From NCBI GenBank assembly GCA_963845675.1, contig CAWJSX010000001.1, positions 868,001-932,000 of the forward strand: a stretch of 64,000 nucleotides of DNA, given 5' to 3'. Made by a program: the position numbers and the translations under genes. The notes beneath the pieces are model-generated. The model had not been told where the DNA came from, ran no database searches, and saw only the letters and a program-made list of their open reading frames with translations. This document shows positions 9,075-18,371 of this stretch, in pieces (the stretch's first letter is position 1; each line of letters opens with the position of its first letter). The stretch comes from CAWJMD01 sp963845675. Its GTDB lineage: Bacteria; Actinomycetota; Actinomycetes; Actinomycetales; CAWJMD01.

Positions 9075-10442
9075 TCACGCTGGCGAGACGTCGGCGAAGG
9101 CGCCGGAACGGAAGGCGTCGACGAAGAGCGCGTGGTCGGTCCGCACCTGCTCCGCGTACGCGTGGGAGAACTGGACCACCTGGCGGACCCACTCGTCGGC
9201 GCGGTCGCCGACGCACTCGGCCACCACGTCCTCGACGCTGACGTCGACGAGTCCCTGCTCGGAGTCGGCGTCGGCCACGCAGTGGACCTTCGCCGTCGCG
9301 CGCCCCAGCTGCTCGACGAGCTCGGCCATCTCGTCCGGGTCCGCGAGCCCGTCCCAGTCGAGGTCGGCCTCGTAGGGCGAGTGCTCGGAGACCACGAAGC
9401 CGGTGTTCTCCCCCGACGCGCCGGTCAGGTCGGTCCAGCCGAGGAAGCGGTCGGCATGAGCCTGGAGCGCGCGCTGGCTGAGGGCGGTGCGGTGCCCGTG
9501 GTGCTCGAAGAAGTCCCGGACCCGCTCGTCGTCGACGACCCGGCTCGGCGCCGCCTCGTTGCCCTGCTTCACCGACAGCACCACGTCGTTGTCGAGCGCC
9601 TGGCTGAAGCCCTCGATCAGCACGTTGTACGCGGGCAGGCCGGCGCTGCCGATTCCGAAGCCGGAGCGTCCCACGACGTCCAGGACGTCGTAGGTCACGC
9701 CGTCGTCGCGCTTGTGCTCGGGGATCGTCCCGAGGTAGCGCTCGAACGCCTCGATGACCTCGTCGCGCTCGGCGTCGTCGAGCCGCCGGACCCCCGAGCC
9801 CTCGGCGAACCGGCGGGCGTAGGAGTCGACGACGGTGGTGCCGGAGAGCAGGTCGACGCGCGTGCGGAGCTTGGCCTCGTGCAGCGCGTCGAGCACCGCC
9901 CCGGTCGCGGTCTGGAGGGTCAGCGCCCACCGGGTGTCGTCCTGGACGTCCCGGTAGTGCTCGACCTGGTCGAGGTAGGCGCGCAGGTAGCGTCTCCATC
10001 AGCTGGTCCATCACGTCGTCCGGCAGCGCCTTCTGCCAGCACACCAGCGCCAGGCTGGCGCAGAAGCGCATCGGGTCCCACGTCCAGTGGCCGACGTAGG
10101 CCTCGTCGAAGTCGTTCACGTCGAACACGAGCCGACCGTCGGCCGCCATGTACGTGCCGAAGTTCTCGGCGTGCAGGTCCCCCTGCACCCAGACCCGGCG
10201 ACCGTCGTCGTTCAGCCACTCGTCGTCCGCGCCCGCGAAGAGCCCATCGGGACCCAGGTCTGCGTAGAACACGCAGGCGGTGCCGCGGTAGAACGCGAAC
10301 GGGTCGCGCGCCATCGTGCGGAACTTGGTCCGGAACGCCTGCGGGTCGGCCGCCATCAGCTGCGCGAACGCCTCGTCAGCGTGTCGACGAGGACTCTCGT
10401 GCGCTCCTGGCGGCCGGACCCCCGACGGTCGCGGCGGCTCAT
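9075..10442 (-). CDS. DUF2252 family protein (two frame breaks)
   Basis: DUF2252 proteins have a kinase-like fold of unknown function. Here the start is ATG at 10442, reading MSRRDRRGSGRQERTRVLVDTL. The frame changes near 10380 (one base missing) to reach DEAFAQLMAADPQAFRTKFR and DPFAFYRGTACVFYADLG. It changes again near 9991 (one extra base) inside LMETYLRAYLDQVEHYRDVQDD. The C-terminal half is then open to 9075. Conserved features are VQGDLHAENFGTY, DVNDFDEAYVGHWTWD and VGRSGFGIGSAGLPAYNVLIEG. The breaks look like consensus errors. Confidence 0.7.
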
Positions 10443-10680
10443 CCCGTTGCCCGGTCCCTCGGGCGGCGGGACTGCGGTCGACGCCCCAGTGCCTCTCGAG
10501 CGGGACCGACATCGCGTCGCACACGGCCTGCCACACCTGTCGCGGCTGGACGCCGTCGGCGAGGGCCGTCTCGACGGTCAAGCCCCGCAGGGCGGGCAGG
10601 GTCTGGTCACGAGCCACCGACCGGGAGTACCCCGGACCGAACTCGTCGTCCATCAGCTGCCAGAAGTGGCTGTGTCGCAC
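10439..10680 (-). CDS. DUF3046 protein (3' end unclear)
   Basis: GTG at 10680 opens VRHSHFWQLMDDEFGPGYSR, followed by QTLPALRGLTVETALADGV and VWQAVCDAMSVPLERHWG. This is the small actinobacterial DUF3046 family that usually sits between clgR and recA. Function unknown. The frame has no stop after the family's usual end and runs on into the DUF2252 frame. A TGA at 10439-10441 overlaps the DUF2252 ATG and would be its natural stop if one base were missing upstream. The end given is therefore inferred. Confidence 0.6.
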
Positions 10681-10732
10681 GTCGCCAGGGTGCCACGTCC
10701 CGGATGTCGGTGTCGCCGGGCAGAATCGCCTC

Positions 10733-13700
10733 GTGACCCCCGCGAGCAGCGCGACCTCCCCCGGCGTCGACCGGGCCGAGGTGCTCGCGCGCTTCTCGGA
10801 GCCCACGCGCACCTGGTTCGCCACCGCGTTCGCGGAGCCGACGGCCGCGCAGGTCGGGGCCTGGGAGTCCATCAGCGCCGACCAGCACACCCTGGTCGTG
10901 GCGCCGACGGGCTCCGGCAAGACCCTGTCCGCCTTCCTGTGGGCGATCGACAAGCTGGCCGGGTCCCCGGTGCCCGCCGAGCCGACGCACCGGTGTCGCG
11001 TCCTCTACATCTCGCCGCTGAAGGCGCTGGCCAGCGACGTCGAGCGCAACCTGCGCTCGCCCCTGACCGGCATCGGCCACGAGTGCGTGCGTCTGGGGTT
11101 GCCGGTGCCGCAGATCACCGTCGCCCAGCGGACGGGTGACACCCCGGCGTCGGAACGGCGAGCCTTCCAGCGCACGCCCCCCGACGTGCTGATCACGACC
11201 CCCGAGTCCCTGTTCCTCCTGCTGACCTCACGCGCACGCGAGCAGCTGGTGGGCGTCGAGACGGTGATCGTCGACGAGGTCCACGCCGTCGCCGGCACCA
11301 AACGCGGTGCGCACCTGGCCCTCTCGCTGGAACGGCTCGACGCCCTCCTCGACCGCCCGGCCCAGCGGATCGGGCTGTCGGCGACGGTCCGGCCCCCCGA
11401 GGAGGTGCTCCGCTTCCTCACCGGGCTGCGCACCCCTGACGACGGGGGACGGAGGTCCGCCGTCGTGCAGCCCCCGTCCGAGAAGGAGTTCGACCTGCGG
11501 GTGGTCGTCCCGGTCCCGGACCTCGGTGACCTCGGCAGCGGTGCCGCCGACCCGCGCGGTCCGGATCCGGGGGCCGACCTGTCCGGCAACGCCGCCGGCG
11601 CGATCCCCTCGGCGTCGATCTGGCCGCACGTCGAGGAGCGCGTGGTCGACCTCGTCGCGCCCGTCGAGGGGCAGCCGCACCGTTCGTCGCTCGTCTTCAC
11701 CAACTCGCGCCGCCTGGCCGAGCGTCTGACCGCGAGGCTCAACGAGACCTGGGCGGACCGGCTGGACCAGGCAGCGGGCGACGAGGGCGAGGACGACCCC
11801 GGCGGGGACGACACGGGCCCGCGGCGCACGCCGGCGGAGACGATGGCGCAGGCCGGCGCGTCCGCCGGTGCACCGGCGACGTTGGCGCGCGCTCACCACG
11901 GCTCCGTCAGCAAGGAGCAGCGGGCGCTGATCGAGGACGACCTCAAGGCGGGACGGCTCCCCACCGTCGTGGCGACGTCGTCCCTCGAGCTCGGGATCGA
12001 CATGGGGGCGATCGACCTCGTGATCCAGGTCGAGGCTCCCCCGAGCGTGTCGAGCGGCCTCCAGCGCGTCGGGCGGGCGGGCCACCAGGTCGGAGCGGTG
12101 AGCCGGGGCGTGATCTTCCCGAAGTACCGGTCCGACCTGGTGACGAGCGCCGTGGTGACCCAGCGGATGCGGGACGGTCAGATCGAGTCCCTGCACGTCC
12201 TGAGCAACCCGCTCGACGTGCTGGCCCAGCAGGTCGTCGCCATGACGGCGCTCGACGACTGGTCCGTCGACGACGTCTTCGACCTGGTGCGGCGTGCTGC
12301 GCCGTTCTCGACCCTGACCCGGCCCGTCCTCGACGCGGTGCTCGACATGCTGGCCGGTCGGTACCCGAGCGAGGAGTTCGCCGAGCTGCGTCCGCGCATC
12401 GTGTGGGACCGGCTGGCCGGCGTGCTGTCGTCGCGGCCGGGGGCGCAGCGGCTCGCCGTGACCAGTGGCGGCACGATCCCGGACCGCGGTCTGTACGGGG
12501 TGTTCCTCGCCGGCGACGCCGGCGGCTCCGGTCCGGACGCGGCCACGCGGCCCAGCGGCCGTCAGGGCGGGCGGCGCGTCGGCGAGCTCGACGAGGAGAT
12601 GGTCTACGAGTCGAGGGTGGGCGACGTCTTCACCCTCGGCGCCTCCACGTGGCGGATCATGGACATCACCCACGACCAGGTGCTGGTGGTGCCCGCGCCG
12701 GGCCAGCCCGGCAAGCTGCCGTTCTGGCACGGCGACGCCATCGGACGGCCCGCCGAGCTGGGGAGGGCCGTCGGGGCGTTCGTGCGCGAGATCGACTCCC
12801 TCGACGACGACGCCGCGCGGGAGAGGCTGGGTGCGTCCGGGCTGGACGCGTGGGCGGCCGACAACCTGGTGGCCTACCTGCGGGAGCAGAGGGCTGCCAC
12901 CGGGCACCTGCCGGACGACCGCACGATCGTGGTCGAGCGCTTCCGTGACGAGCTGGGCGACTGGCGGGTGGTGATCCACTCCCCCTTCGGCGCGCAGGTG
13001 CACGCGCCGTGGGCGATGGCGCTGGCCGGTTCGCTGCGCGAGCGCTACGGCCTCGACGTCCAGGCCATGCCGGCGGACGACGGGATCGTCCTGCGGATGC
13101 CCGACCTCGACGCCGGCCCCTGGGACGCTGCGGTCGTCCCGTCGGGCCCCGACCACGATGCCGCAGGCGGCGGAGACGACGGCAGCCCGCAGGTGCTCGA
13201 GCACCTGGTGATCACGCCGGACGAGGTGCCGGCCCGGGTGACCGAGCAGCTCGGCGGGTCGGCACTGTTCGCCAGCCGGTTCCGTGAGTGCGCGGCGCGG
13301 TCGCTCCTGCTGCCGCGTCGACGTCCGGACCGGCGGCAGCCGCTGTGGCAGCAGCGCCAGCGCGCGGCCCAGCTGCTGGAGGTCGCGTCCCGGTTCCCCA
13401 GCTTCCCGGTGATCCTGGAGACGGTGCGCGAGTGCCTGCAGGACGTGTTCGACGTGCCCGGGCTGCAGCAGCTGATGCGCGATCTGGGGTCGGGCGCCGT
13501 CCAGGTCGTCGAGGTGACCACGGAGCAGCCGTCGCCCTTCGCGCGGTCCCTGCTCTTCGGCTACGTGGCCCAGTTCCTCTACGAGGGCGACTCGCCGCTG
13601 GCGGAGCGGCGCGCGGCGGCGCTCTCCCTGGACCCCGACCTGCTCGCGGAGCTGCTGGGCCGTGACGGTGCCGACGGCACGCGACTCGCGGACCTGCTCG

Positions 13701-15667
13701 ACCCTGAGCAGGTCGTGCGCACCCACCGCGAGCTGCAGCACCTCGTCACCAGCCGCCGTGCCCGGCACACCGAGGACGTCGCCGACCTGCTCCGGGTGCT
13801 CGGACCGCAGTCGGCCGACGAGGTGCTGGCCCGGTCGACGGCCGGCAGCCTGCAGACCGCCTGCGAGTGGCTGGGCGAGCTCGTCGTGGCGCGTCGGGCG
13901 ATCGAGGTCGTCGTCGCGGGCGAACGCCGCTGGGCCGCCGTCGAGGACGCGGCGAGGCTGCGTGACGGGCTGGGCACCGCGCTGCCCGTCGGGCTGCCGC
14001 TGGCCTTCACCGAGCCGGTCGCCGACCCGGTCACGGACCTCGTGTCGCGGTACGCCCGCACCCACGTGCCGTTCACCGCCCTGCAGGTGGCGCGGCGGTT
14101 CGGTCTCGGCGTCGCGGTGGTCGAGCAGGTACTGAACGCGATGGCCGGACGGGGACGCCTGGCGACGGGCGAGCTCTTGCCGGACGCGGTGCGCGGGCGA
14201 CTCGGTGACGGGCCCGATGCGACGGACCACCCCGACGGAGGCGTCGGCGCCCTGGCGCCCGACGCCGGCGCCGACGAGGACGCCGCTCCGGCCGGAACAG
14301 GGCACCTGCCGCGCCAGTACTGCGACGCCGAGGTCCTGCGCGTGCTGCGGCGGCGGTCGCTGGCTGCCCTGCGCGCCGAGGTCGAGCCGGTGCCGACCGC
14401 CGAGCTCGCGCGCTTCCTGCCGGCCTGGCAGCACGTCGGAGGACGGCTGCGGGGCGTCGAGGGCGTCCTCCGGGTCGCCGAGCAGCTCTGCGGCGCGCGC
14501 CTTCCCGCGAGCGCGCTCGAGTCCCTGGTGCTGCCGTCCCGGGTCCGCGACTACGCACCGGGGATGCTGGACGAGCTGACCAGCAGCGGCGAGCTCGTCT
14601 GGTGCGGTCACGGTTCGCTACCGGGTGACGACGGCTGGGTGTCGCTGCACGTCCCCGACACCGCGCACCTCACCCTGCCCCTACCCGAGGACCTGGAGGC
14701 GTCCGAGGACGGCGTCGCGGCCACGGTGCTCGCGGCGTTGGAGGGCGGCGGCGCCTACTTCTTCCGCCACCTCGTCGACGCTGTGGGGTCGACGGACGCG
14801 GGCGCGGTCGCCGACGCCCTCTGGCAGCTCGTATGGGCAGGTCGGGTCTCCGGCGACACCCTGGCGCCGCTGCGCGCGCGGCTGCACGGAGGCAGGACGG
14901 CGCACCGACCTCGCCGCACGGGAGCACGAGCCCGCTACGGGTCGGCCGTGCAGCGCCCCGGCAGCGCAGGGAGGGCCGGCGCCTCCGTGGTCGCCCGGTC
15001 GTCCCCACCCACCGTGGCCGGGCGATGGGCCCTGCTCCCCGGCGTGGAGACCGACCCCACGGCGCGCGCGGCGCTCGACGCCGAGCTGCTGCTCGAGCGC
15101 TACGGGGTCGTCACCCGAGGCAGCGTCGTGGCCGAGGGCAGACCGGGCGGTTTCGCCGCGAGCTACCGCGTCCTGGCGGCGATGGAGGAGGCCGGTCGCG
15201 TGCGGCGCGGCTACTTCGTCGAGGGGTTGGGAGCGGCGCAGTTCGCCACCACAGCCGCCGTCGACAGGCTCCGCGCCACCGGCGCGAAGGGCGACGCGAC
15301 GGCCGTCCTGGCCGCCACGGACCCCGCCAACCCGTTCGGGGCCGCTCTCGACTGGCCGCCCGTTGAGGGCACCCACCGCCCGGCCCGCAAGGCCGGCGCC
15401 CTCGTCGTCCTGCACGGCACCGACCTCGTGCTGTGGGCGGAGCGCGGCGGACGGACCCTCCTCACCTGGACCGAGGACCCCGGGGTGCTGCGCGAGGCCG
15501 CCGGCGCGCTCGCCGCCGCAGTCCGGTCGGGCGCGCTGGGCCAGCTGACCGTCACCAGCTCGGACGGAGACGAGATGGTCGGCGTCGGTCCGGACCATCC
15601 CCTGGCGGCCGCCCTGCTGGAGGCCGGCTTCCACCCGTCCCCGCGAGGCCTTCGCCTCCGCCGCTGA
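10733..15667 (+). CDS. lhr: Lhr-family ATP-dependent helicase
   Basis: A 1,644-residue superfamily 2 DNA helicase of the large-helicase-related (Lhr) family involved in DNA repair. Visible motifs are Walker A APTGSGKT near residue 57, DEVH in box II near 185, LSATVRPPEEV (motif III), TSSLELGIDMG (motif V) and QRVGRAGHQVG (motif VI). The long remaining part is the Lhr core plus the large C-terminal domain. GTG at 10733 is the first sensible start, and the open frame further upstream is antisense to DUF3046/DUF2252. It is fully intact over 4.9 kb, in contrast with the many broken frames elsewhere. nei lies downstream, a recurring lhr partner. Confidence 0.92.
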   Translation: MTPASSATSPGVDRAEVLARFSEPTRTWFATAFAEPTAAQVGAWESISADQHTLVVAPTGSGKTLSAFLWAIDKLAGSPVPAEPTHRCRVLYISPLKALASDVERNLRSPLTGIGHECVRLGLPVPQITVAQRTGDTPASERRAFQRTPPDVLITTPESLFLLLTSRAREQLVGVETVIVDEVHAVAGTKRGAHLALSLERLDALLDRPAQRIGLSATVRPPEEVLRFLTGLRTPDDGGRRSAVVQPPSEKEFDLRVVVPVPDLGDLGSGAADPRGPDPGADLSGNAAGAIPSASIWPHVEERVVDLVAPVEGQPHRSSLVFTNSRRLAERLTARLNETWADRLDQAAGDEGEDDPGGDDTGPRRTPAETMAQAGASAGAPATLARAHHGSVSKEQRALIEDDLKAGRLPTVVATSSLELGIDMGAIDLVIQVEAPPSVSSGLQRVGRAGHQVGAVSRGVIFPKYRSDLVTSAVVTQRMRDGQIESLHVLSNPLDVLAQQVVAMTALDDWSVDDVFDLVRRAAPFSTLTRPVLDAVLDMLAGRYPSEEFAELRPRIVWDRLAGVLSSRPGAQRLAVTSGGTIPDRGLYGVFLAGDAGGSGPDAATRPSGRQGGRRVGELDEEMVYESRVGDVFTLGASTWRIMDITHDQVLVVPAPGQPGKLPFWHGDAIGRPAELGRAVGAFVREIDSLDDDAARERLGASGLDAWAADNLVAYLREQRAATGHLPDDRTIVVERFRDELGDWRVVIHSPFGAQVHAPWAMALAGSLRERYGLDVQAMPADDGIVLRMPDLDAGPWDAAVVPSGPDHDAAGGGDDGSPQVLEHLVITPDEVPARVTEQLGGSALFASRFRECAARSLLLPRRRPDRRQPLWQQRQRAAQLLEVASRFPSFPVILETVRECLQDVFDVPGLQQLMRDLGSGAVQVVEVTTEQPSPFARSLLFGYVAQFLYEGDSPLAERRAAALSLDPDLLAELLGRDGADGTRLADLLDPEQVVRTHRELQHLVTSRRARHTEDVADLLRVLGPQSADEVLARSTAGSLQTACEWLGELVVARRAIEVVVAGERRWAAVEDAARLRDGLGTALPVGLPLAFTEPVADPVTDLVSRYARTHVPFTALQVARRFGLGVAVVEQVLNAMAGRGRLATGELLPDAVRGRLGDGPDATDHPDGGVGALAPDAGADEDAAPAGTGHLPRQYCDAEVLRVLRRRSLAALRAEVEPVPTAELARFLPAWQHVGGRLRGVEGVLRVAEQLCGARLPASALESLVLPSRVRDYAPGMLDELTSSGELVWCGHGSLPGDDGWVSLHVPDTAHLTLPLPEDLEASEDGVAATVLAALEGGGAYFFRHLVDAVGSTDAGAVADALWQLVWAGRVSGDTLAPLRARLHGGRTAHRPRRTGARARYGSAVQRPGSAGRAGASVVARSSPPTVAGRWALLPGVETDPTARAALDAELLLERYGVVTRGSVVAEGRPGGFAASYRVLAAMEEAGRVRRGYFVEGLGAAQFATTAAVDRLRATGAKGDATAVLAATDPANPFGAALDWPPVEGTHRPARKAGALVVLHGTDLVLWAERGGRTLLTWTEDPGVLREAAGALAAAVRSGALGQLTVTSSDGDEMVGVGPDHPLAAALLEAGFHPSPRGLRLRR

Positions 15668-15683
15668 CGCGGGCTCACCCGCC

Positions 15684-15758
15684 GGCGTCCCCACCGCCAT
15701 TCTCGGGAGAATGCACCTCGGACGGGCGTCCCCCACCGCCATTCTCGGGAGAATGCAC
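15684..15758. repeat. Two direct copies of a hairpin-forming repeat
   Basis: Copy 1 at 15684-15716 and copy 2 at 15725-15758 are the same 33-base unit except for one extra C in copy 2. Each carries the 7-base inverted repeat CATTCTC-GG-GAGAATG (15698-15713 and 15740-15755). A degenerate copy in reverse orientation follows around 15781-15811 (GCAT...CGAATGGCGGCG). No T-run follows, so this looks like a REP-like element rather than a standard terminator, although it lies just after the lhr stop. Confidence 0.7.
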
Positions 15759-15824
15759 GGCCGGGGCACCCCCGGGCACACGCATCGTCGGCCGAATGGC
15801 GGCGCGGGGGCGGGGTGACGTGCC

Positions 15825-16832
15825 TCAGCCGAGGAGGCCGAGCGCTCGCATGGCCTCCTCGAACGCCCCGGTCACGAGCACGTCGACACGGCCGGGCTCC
15901 CCTCCGGCCCGCGTGACCTGCTCGGCGCGGCCGCGGGCGTCGCGGTAGTAGACCTCCGGGCTGACCGGCCCGGGCTCGGACTCCCACTGGGCGCGGGCCG
16001 AGCGAGACATCAGCCCGAGCGCCGCGACGACGCCCGGGCCCTCGAGCACGTGGACGAGCATCAGGTGGCGATGAGGTACCGCGACCAGCACGCCGTGCGT
16101 GGGCCGTTCCACTCCGAGACCTGCCAGCACCTCGTCCAGCACCAGCAGTCGCGACGCACCGAAGAAGTCCGAGGACGTCAGCGCCAGGACGGGAGCGTCG
16201 GGCCCGGCCTGGATGTGCGAGACGGTGGGGGCGGGCAGCCTGCGCAGGTTCTCCCAGGCGACCTCCCGGACGACTCCCCACCCCCCGAGCTCGTCCACCC
16301 GCGCGTCGGCCAGCAGCTCGCTGACGTGCGTCGGGTAGTCCAGGGCCGCCAGGGCCACCACACCCGGCAGCACCTCGGGGGCGTAGTCGGGCAGCGGCTG
16401 CGGGATGTCGGCGGCGAGCCGGATCTTCGGGAGAAGGAGGTCGCGGGCCTCGTCGAGACCCGTCGGGTCGGGCGTCGCGTACGCCGTCAGCATGCCGACG
16501 ACGTGACGGTCCACCAGGCCGGGCCACTGCCGCGGCGGGGTCTGCGCGGCGAGGGCCGCCAGGTTGCCCAACCCGTGCACGTGCCCCTGGCCGACGAGCG
16601 CGCCGTTGCCGTCGTAGACCGTCTCGCGTCCGTGCTCGGCGAACGACTGGTGCGCCAACGCGACGAGCTCACCGGCCCGCTCACGCGACAGCACCGGGAA
16701 CACGGGGTCCGGATCCGGGACCCGCCGACCCTGGTCAGGACCGGCCATCCGTCCCGTCCCGTCGACGCCCTGCGGAAGGGCGGCGTCGTGACGACGGGCA
16801 CGGCTGCCGCGCCAGCGGTCGAACACGCCCAT
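15825..16832 (-). CDS. Hypothetical protein between lhr and nei
   Basis: A 335-residue protein that I do not recognise. ATG at 16832 is preceded by an AGGGGGA ribosome site about eight bases upstream. It is mostly soluble, with a moderately conserved-looking alpha/beta pattern (PVFPVLSRERAGELVALAHQ near the start, VLVAVPHRHLMLVHVLEGPG in the C-terminal third). No signal peptide, membrane segment or known motif was seen. It runs opposite to lhr and nei and is flanked on its 3' side by the hairpin repeats. Confidence 0.6.
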   Translation of the reverse strand: MGVFDRWRGSRARRHDAALPQGVDGTGRMAGPDQGRRVPDPDPVFPVLSRERAGELVALAHQSFAEHGRETVYDGNGALVGQGHVHGLGNLAALAAQTPPRQWPGLVDRHVVGMLTAYATPDPTGLDEARDLLLPKIRLAADIPQPLPDYAPEVLPGVVALAALDYPTHVSELLADARVDELGGWGVVREVAWENLRRLPAPTVSHIQAGPDAPVLALTSSDFFGASRLLVLDEVLAGLGVERPTHGVLVAVPHRHLMLVHVLEGPGVVAALGLMSRSARAQWESEPGPVSPEVYYRDARGRAEQVTRAGGEPGRVDVLVTGAFEEAMRALGLLG

Positions 16833-16902
16833 GGGTGGTCCCCCTGAGGTCGGTTGTGGTTCTCACATCGTGCCAGAACGGACGAGGTGACAGGCTGGGA
16901 GC

Positions 16903-17814
16903 GTGCCGGAAGGAGACGTGGTGCACCGCGCGGCCACCCGGCTGCATGCCGCGCTCGCCGGCGGCGTGCTGACGGCTAGCGACCTGCGGTGGCCGAGGCT
17001 GGCGACCGTCGACCTGACGGGCAGACCCGTCCTCGAGGTCGTCAGCGTGGGCAAGCACATCCTCATGCGGTTCGGCCCGCTTCCGCCCGGCGTCCACGCC
17101 GGGTACGCGCCTCGCGCCGAGGACGCCGTGCCTCTCACCCTGCACAGCCACTTCCGGATGGACGGCTCCTGGCACCTGCAACGGCCCGGTGAGACGTTCA
17201 CCTCGCGCTCTGCGGACGGTGTCCGCGCGGTCGTCTCCACCGCGGACTGGGTGGCCGTCGGCCACCTGCTCGGGATGCTCGACCTGGTGGAGACGCGCCA
17301 CGAGGACGACCTGGTCGGCCACCTCGGTCCGGACGTGCTCGGACCGGACTGGCTCCCGGAGCTGGCGGTGCGCAACCTGCGGGCCGAGCCTGCGCGGCCC
17401 GTCGGCGAGGCGCTGCTCGACCAGCGCGTGCTGGCGGGGGTCGGCACGTTCTACATGGCGGAGGCGCTGTTCGTGCTGGGGGTGACGCCCTGGACGTCGG
17501 TCGACGACGTCCCGGACCTGCACCGGCTCGTCACCCTCCTGCACACCATGCTCGAGCAGGGCGCCACCCGGGCCGTCCAGTCGACGACCGGCGACCTGGC
17601 TCCGGGCCGACGGAACTACGTGCACGCGCGGGCCGGGCGACCGTGTCTGCGCTGCCGGACGAGGATCCGCGTCGAGATGGTGGGCACAGCACCGCAGGAC
17701 CGGACGGCGTTCTTCTGCCCGACGTGCCAGCGGGGGCCACGGCCAGAGAGCAGCCGATCAGCCGAGGCGAGCCTCAGGCAGCCCCGACGAGGTCGCCGTT
17801 CACCTGGTCGGTGA
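16903..17814 (+). CDS. nei: Fpg/Nei-family DNA glycosylase (endonuclease VIII-like)
   Basis: Base-excision DNA glycosylase/AP lyase of about 303 residues. The mature N-terminus PEGD supplies the catalytic Pro and Glu. A helix-two-turn-helix region contains QRVLAGVGTFYMAEALF. A C-terminal zinc finger is formed by CLRC and CPTC, 16 residues apart (near residues 248-270). It starts with GTG at 16903. The last 40 bases overlap the convergent clgR gene, so its C-terminal tail after the zinc finger may be longer than in relatives. The substrate is oxidised pyrimidines or purines, as inferred from the family. Confidence 0.9.
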   Translation: MPEGDVVHRAATRLHAALAGGVLTASDLRWPRLATVDLTGRPVLEVVSVGKHILMRFGPLPPGVHAGYAPRAEDAVPLTLHSHFRMDGSWHLQRPGETFTSRSADGVRAVVSTADWVAVGHLLGMLDLVETRHEDDLVGHLGPDVLGPDWLPELAVRNLRAEPARPVGEALLDQRVLAGVGTFYMAEALFVLGVTPWTSVDDVPDLHRLVTLLHTMLEQGATRAVQSTTGDLAPGRRNYVHARAGRPCLRCRTRIRVEMVGTAPQDRTAFFCPTCQRGPRPESSRSAEASLRQPRRGRRSPGR

Positions 17815-18082
17815 TCTCCGGCGGGATCGTGTCCGGGACGGTGACGCCCTCTGCCTCGGCCACGCGGTCGCTGACCTCGCGCAGGACGGTCGAGAGCGGC
17901 ACCGCGAGGGCGCCGCAGATCGAGCTGAGCAGCTCGGACGAGGCCTCCTTCTGGCCGCGCTCCACCTCGGACAGGTAGCCGAGGGAGACACGGGCCAGGC
18001 CGGACACCTCACGCAGCGTGCGGCCCTGACGCTGGCGGGCGTCGCGCAGCACGTCGCCGATCTCGCGGCGGAGAACCACCAT
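17774..18082 (-). CDS. clgR: ClgR-like XRE family transcriptional regulator
   Basis: A 102-residue regulator with one N-terminal helix-turn-helix, REVSGLARVSLGYLSEVERG, followed by KEASSELLSSICGALAVPLS. This is the ClgR/PopR form that activates clp protease and repair genes in actinobacteria. ATG at 18082 has AGGGGGG seven bases upstream. The longer upstream frame is not needed. Its position between cinA/pgsA and DUF3046/recA is the usual one, although a subtilisin gene and the lhr-nei region now separate these neighbours. Confidence 0.85.
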   Translation of the reverse strand: MVVLRREIGDVLRDARQRQGRTLREVSGLARVSLGYLSEVERGQKEASSELLSSICGALAVPLSTVLREVSDRVAEAEGVTVPDTIPPEITDQVNGDLVGAA

Positions 18083-18120
18083 GCGCGGGCCCCCCTTCTG
18101 CTGAGTCCGTGGGGGAACGT

Positions 18121-18139
18121 GCGCACCTCGCAGGTGCGC
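18121..18139. promoter_or_regulatory. Inverted repeat upstream of clgR
   Basis: GCGCACCT-CGC-AGGTGCGC is a perfect 8-base inverted repeat with a 3-base centre, about 40 bases upstream of the clgR start. It could be an operator for clgR or a hairpin in its leader. Confidence 0.35.
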
Positions 18140-18317
18140 CACCCCCGGTGCGTGCCGGTGCGGAGATCCCACCGTACCCCCGGGCACGCAACGTCCGCTC
18201 ATCGGTTGTGGACGTCTCACCTGGTCGGTGCATGGTCACTCCTCGTGTCGGTCCCCAGGGTCAACTCCCCGAGCGCGGCCCGTGTTCCGGGGCGGGTGCC
18301 GTCCGGGAGGGACGACG

Positions 18318-18351
18318 CGGGCCCCCGTCCGAGATGCCGGACGGGGGCCCG
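18318..18351 (-). terminator. Rho-independent-like hairpin after the subtilisin gene
   Basis: Perfect 14-base arms, CGGGCCCCCGTCCG at 18318-18331 and CGGACGGGGGCCCG at 18338-18351, with a 6-base loop. It lies about 20 bases downstream of the peptidase stop. There is no U-tract, as is common in high-GC actinobacteria. Confidence 0.75.
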
Positions 18352-18371
18352 ACGCCCCGGGGAGCCCTAGG

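Noticed and set aside
11228..14611. Very long minus-strand frame of 1,127 codons under lhr
   Set aside because: Antisense to an intact helicase with all its motifs. Composition is the usual shadow of a GC-rich gene.
15684..15758. CRISPR array
   Set aside because: Only two direct copies with a spacer of about 8 bases and no cas genes.
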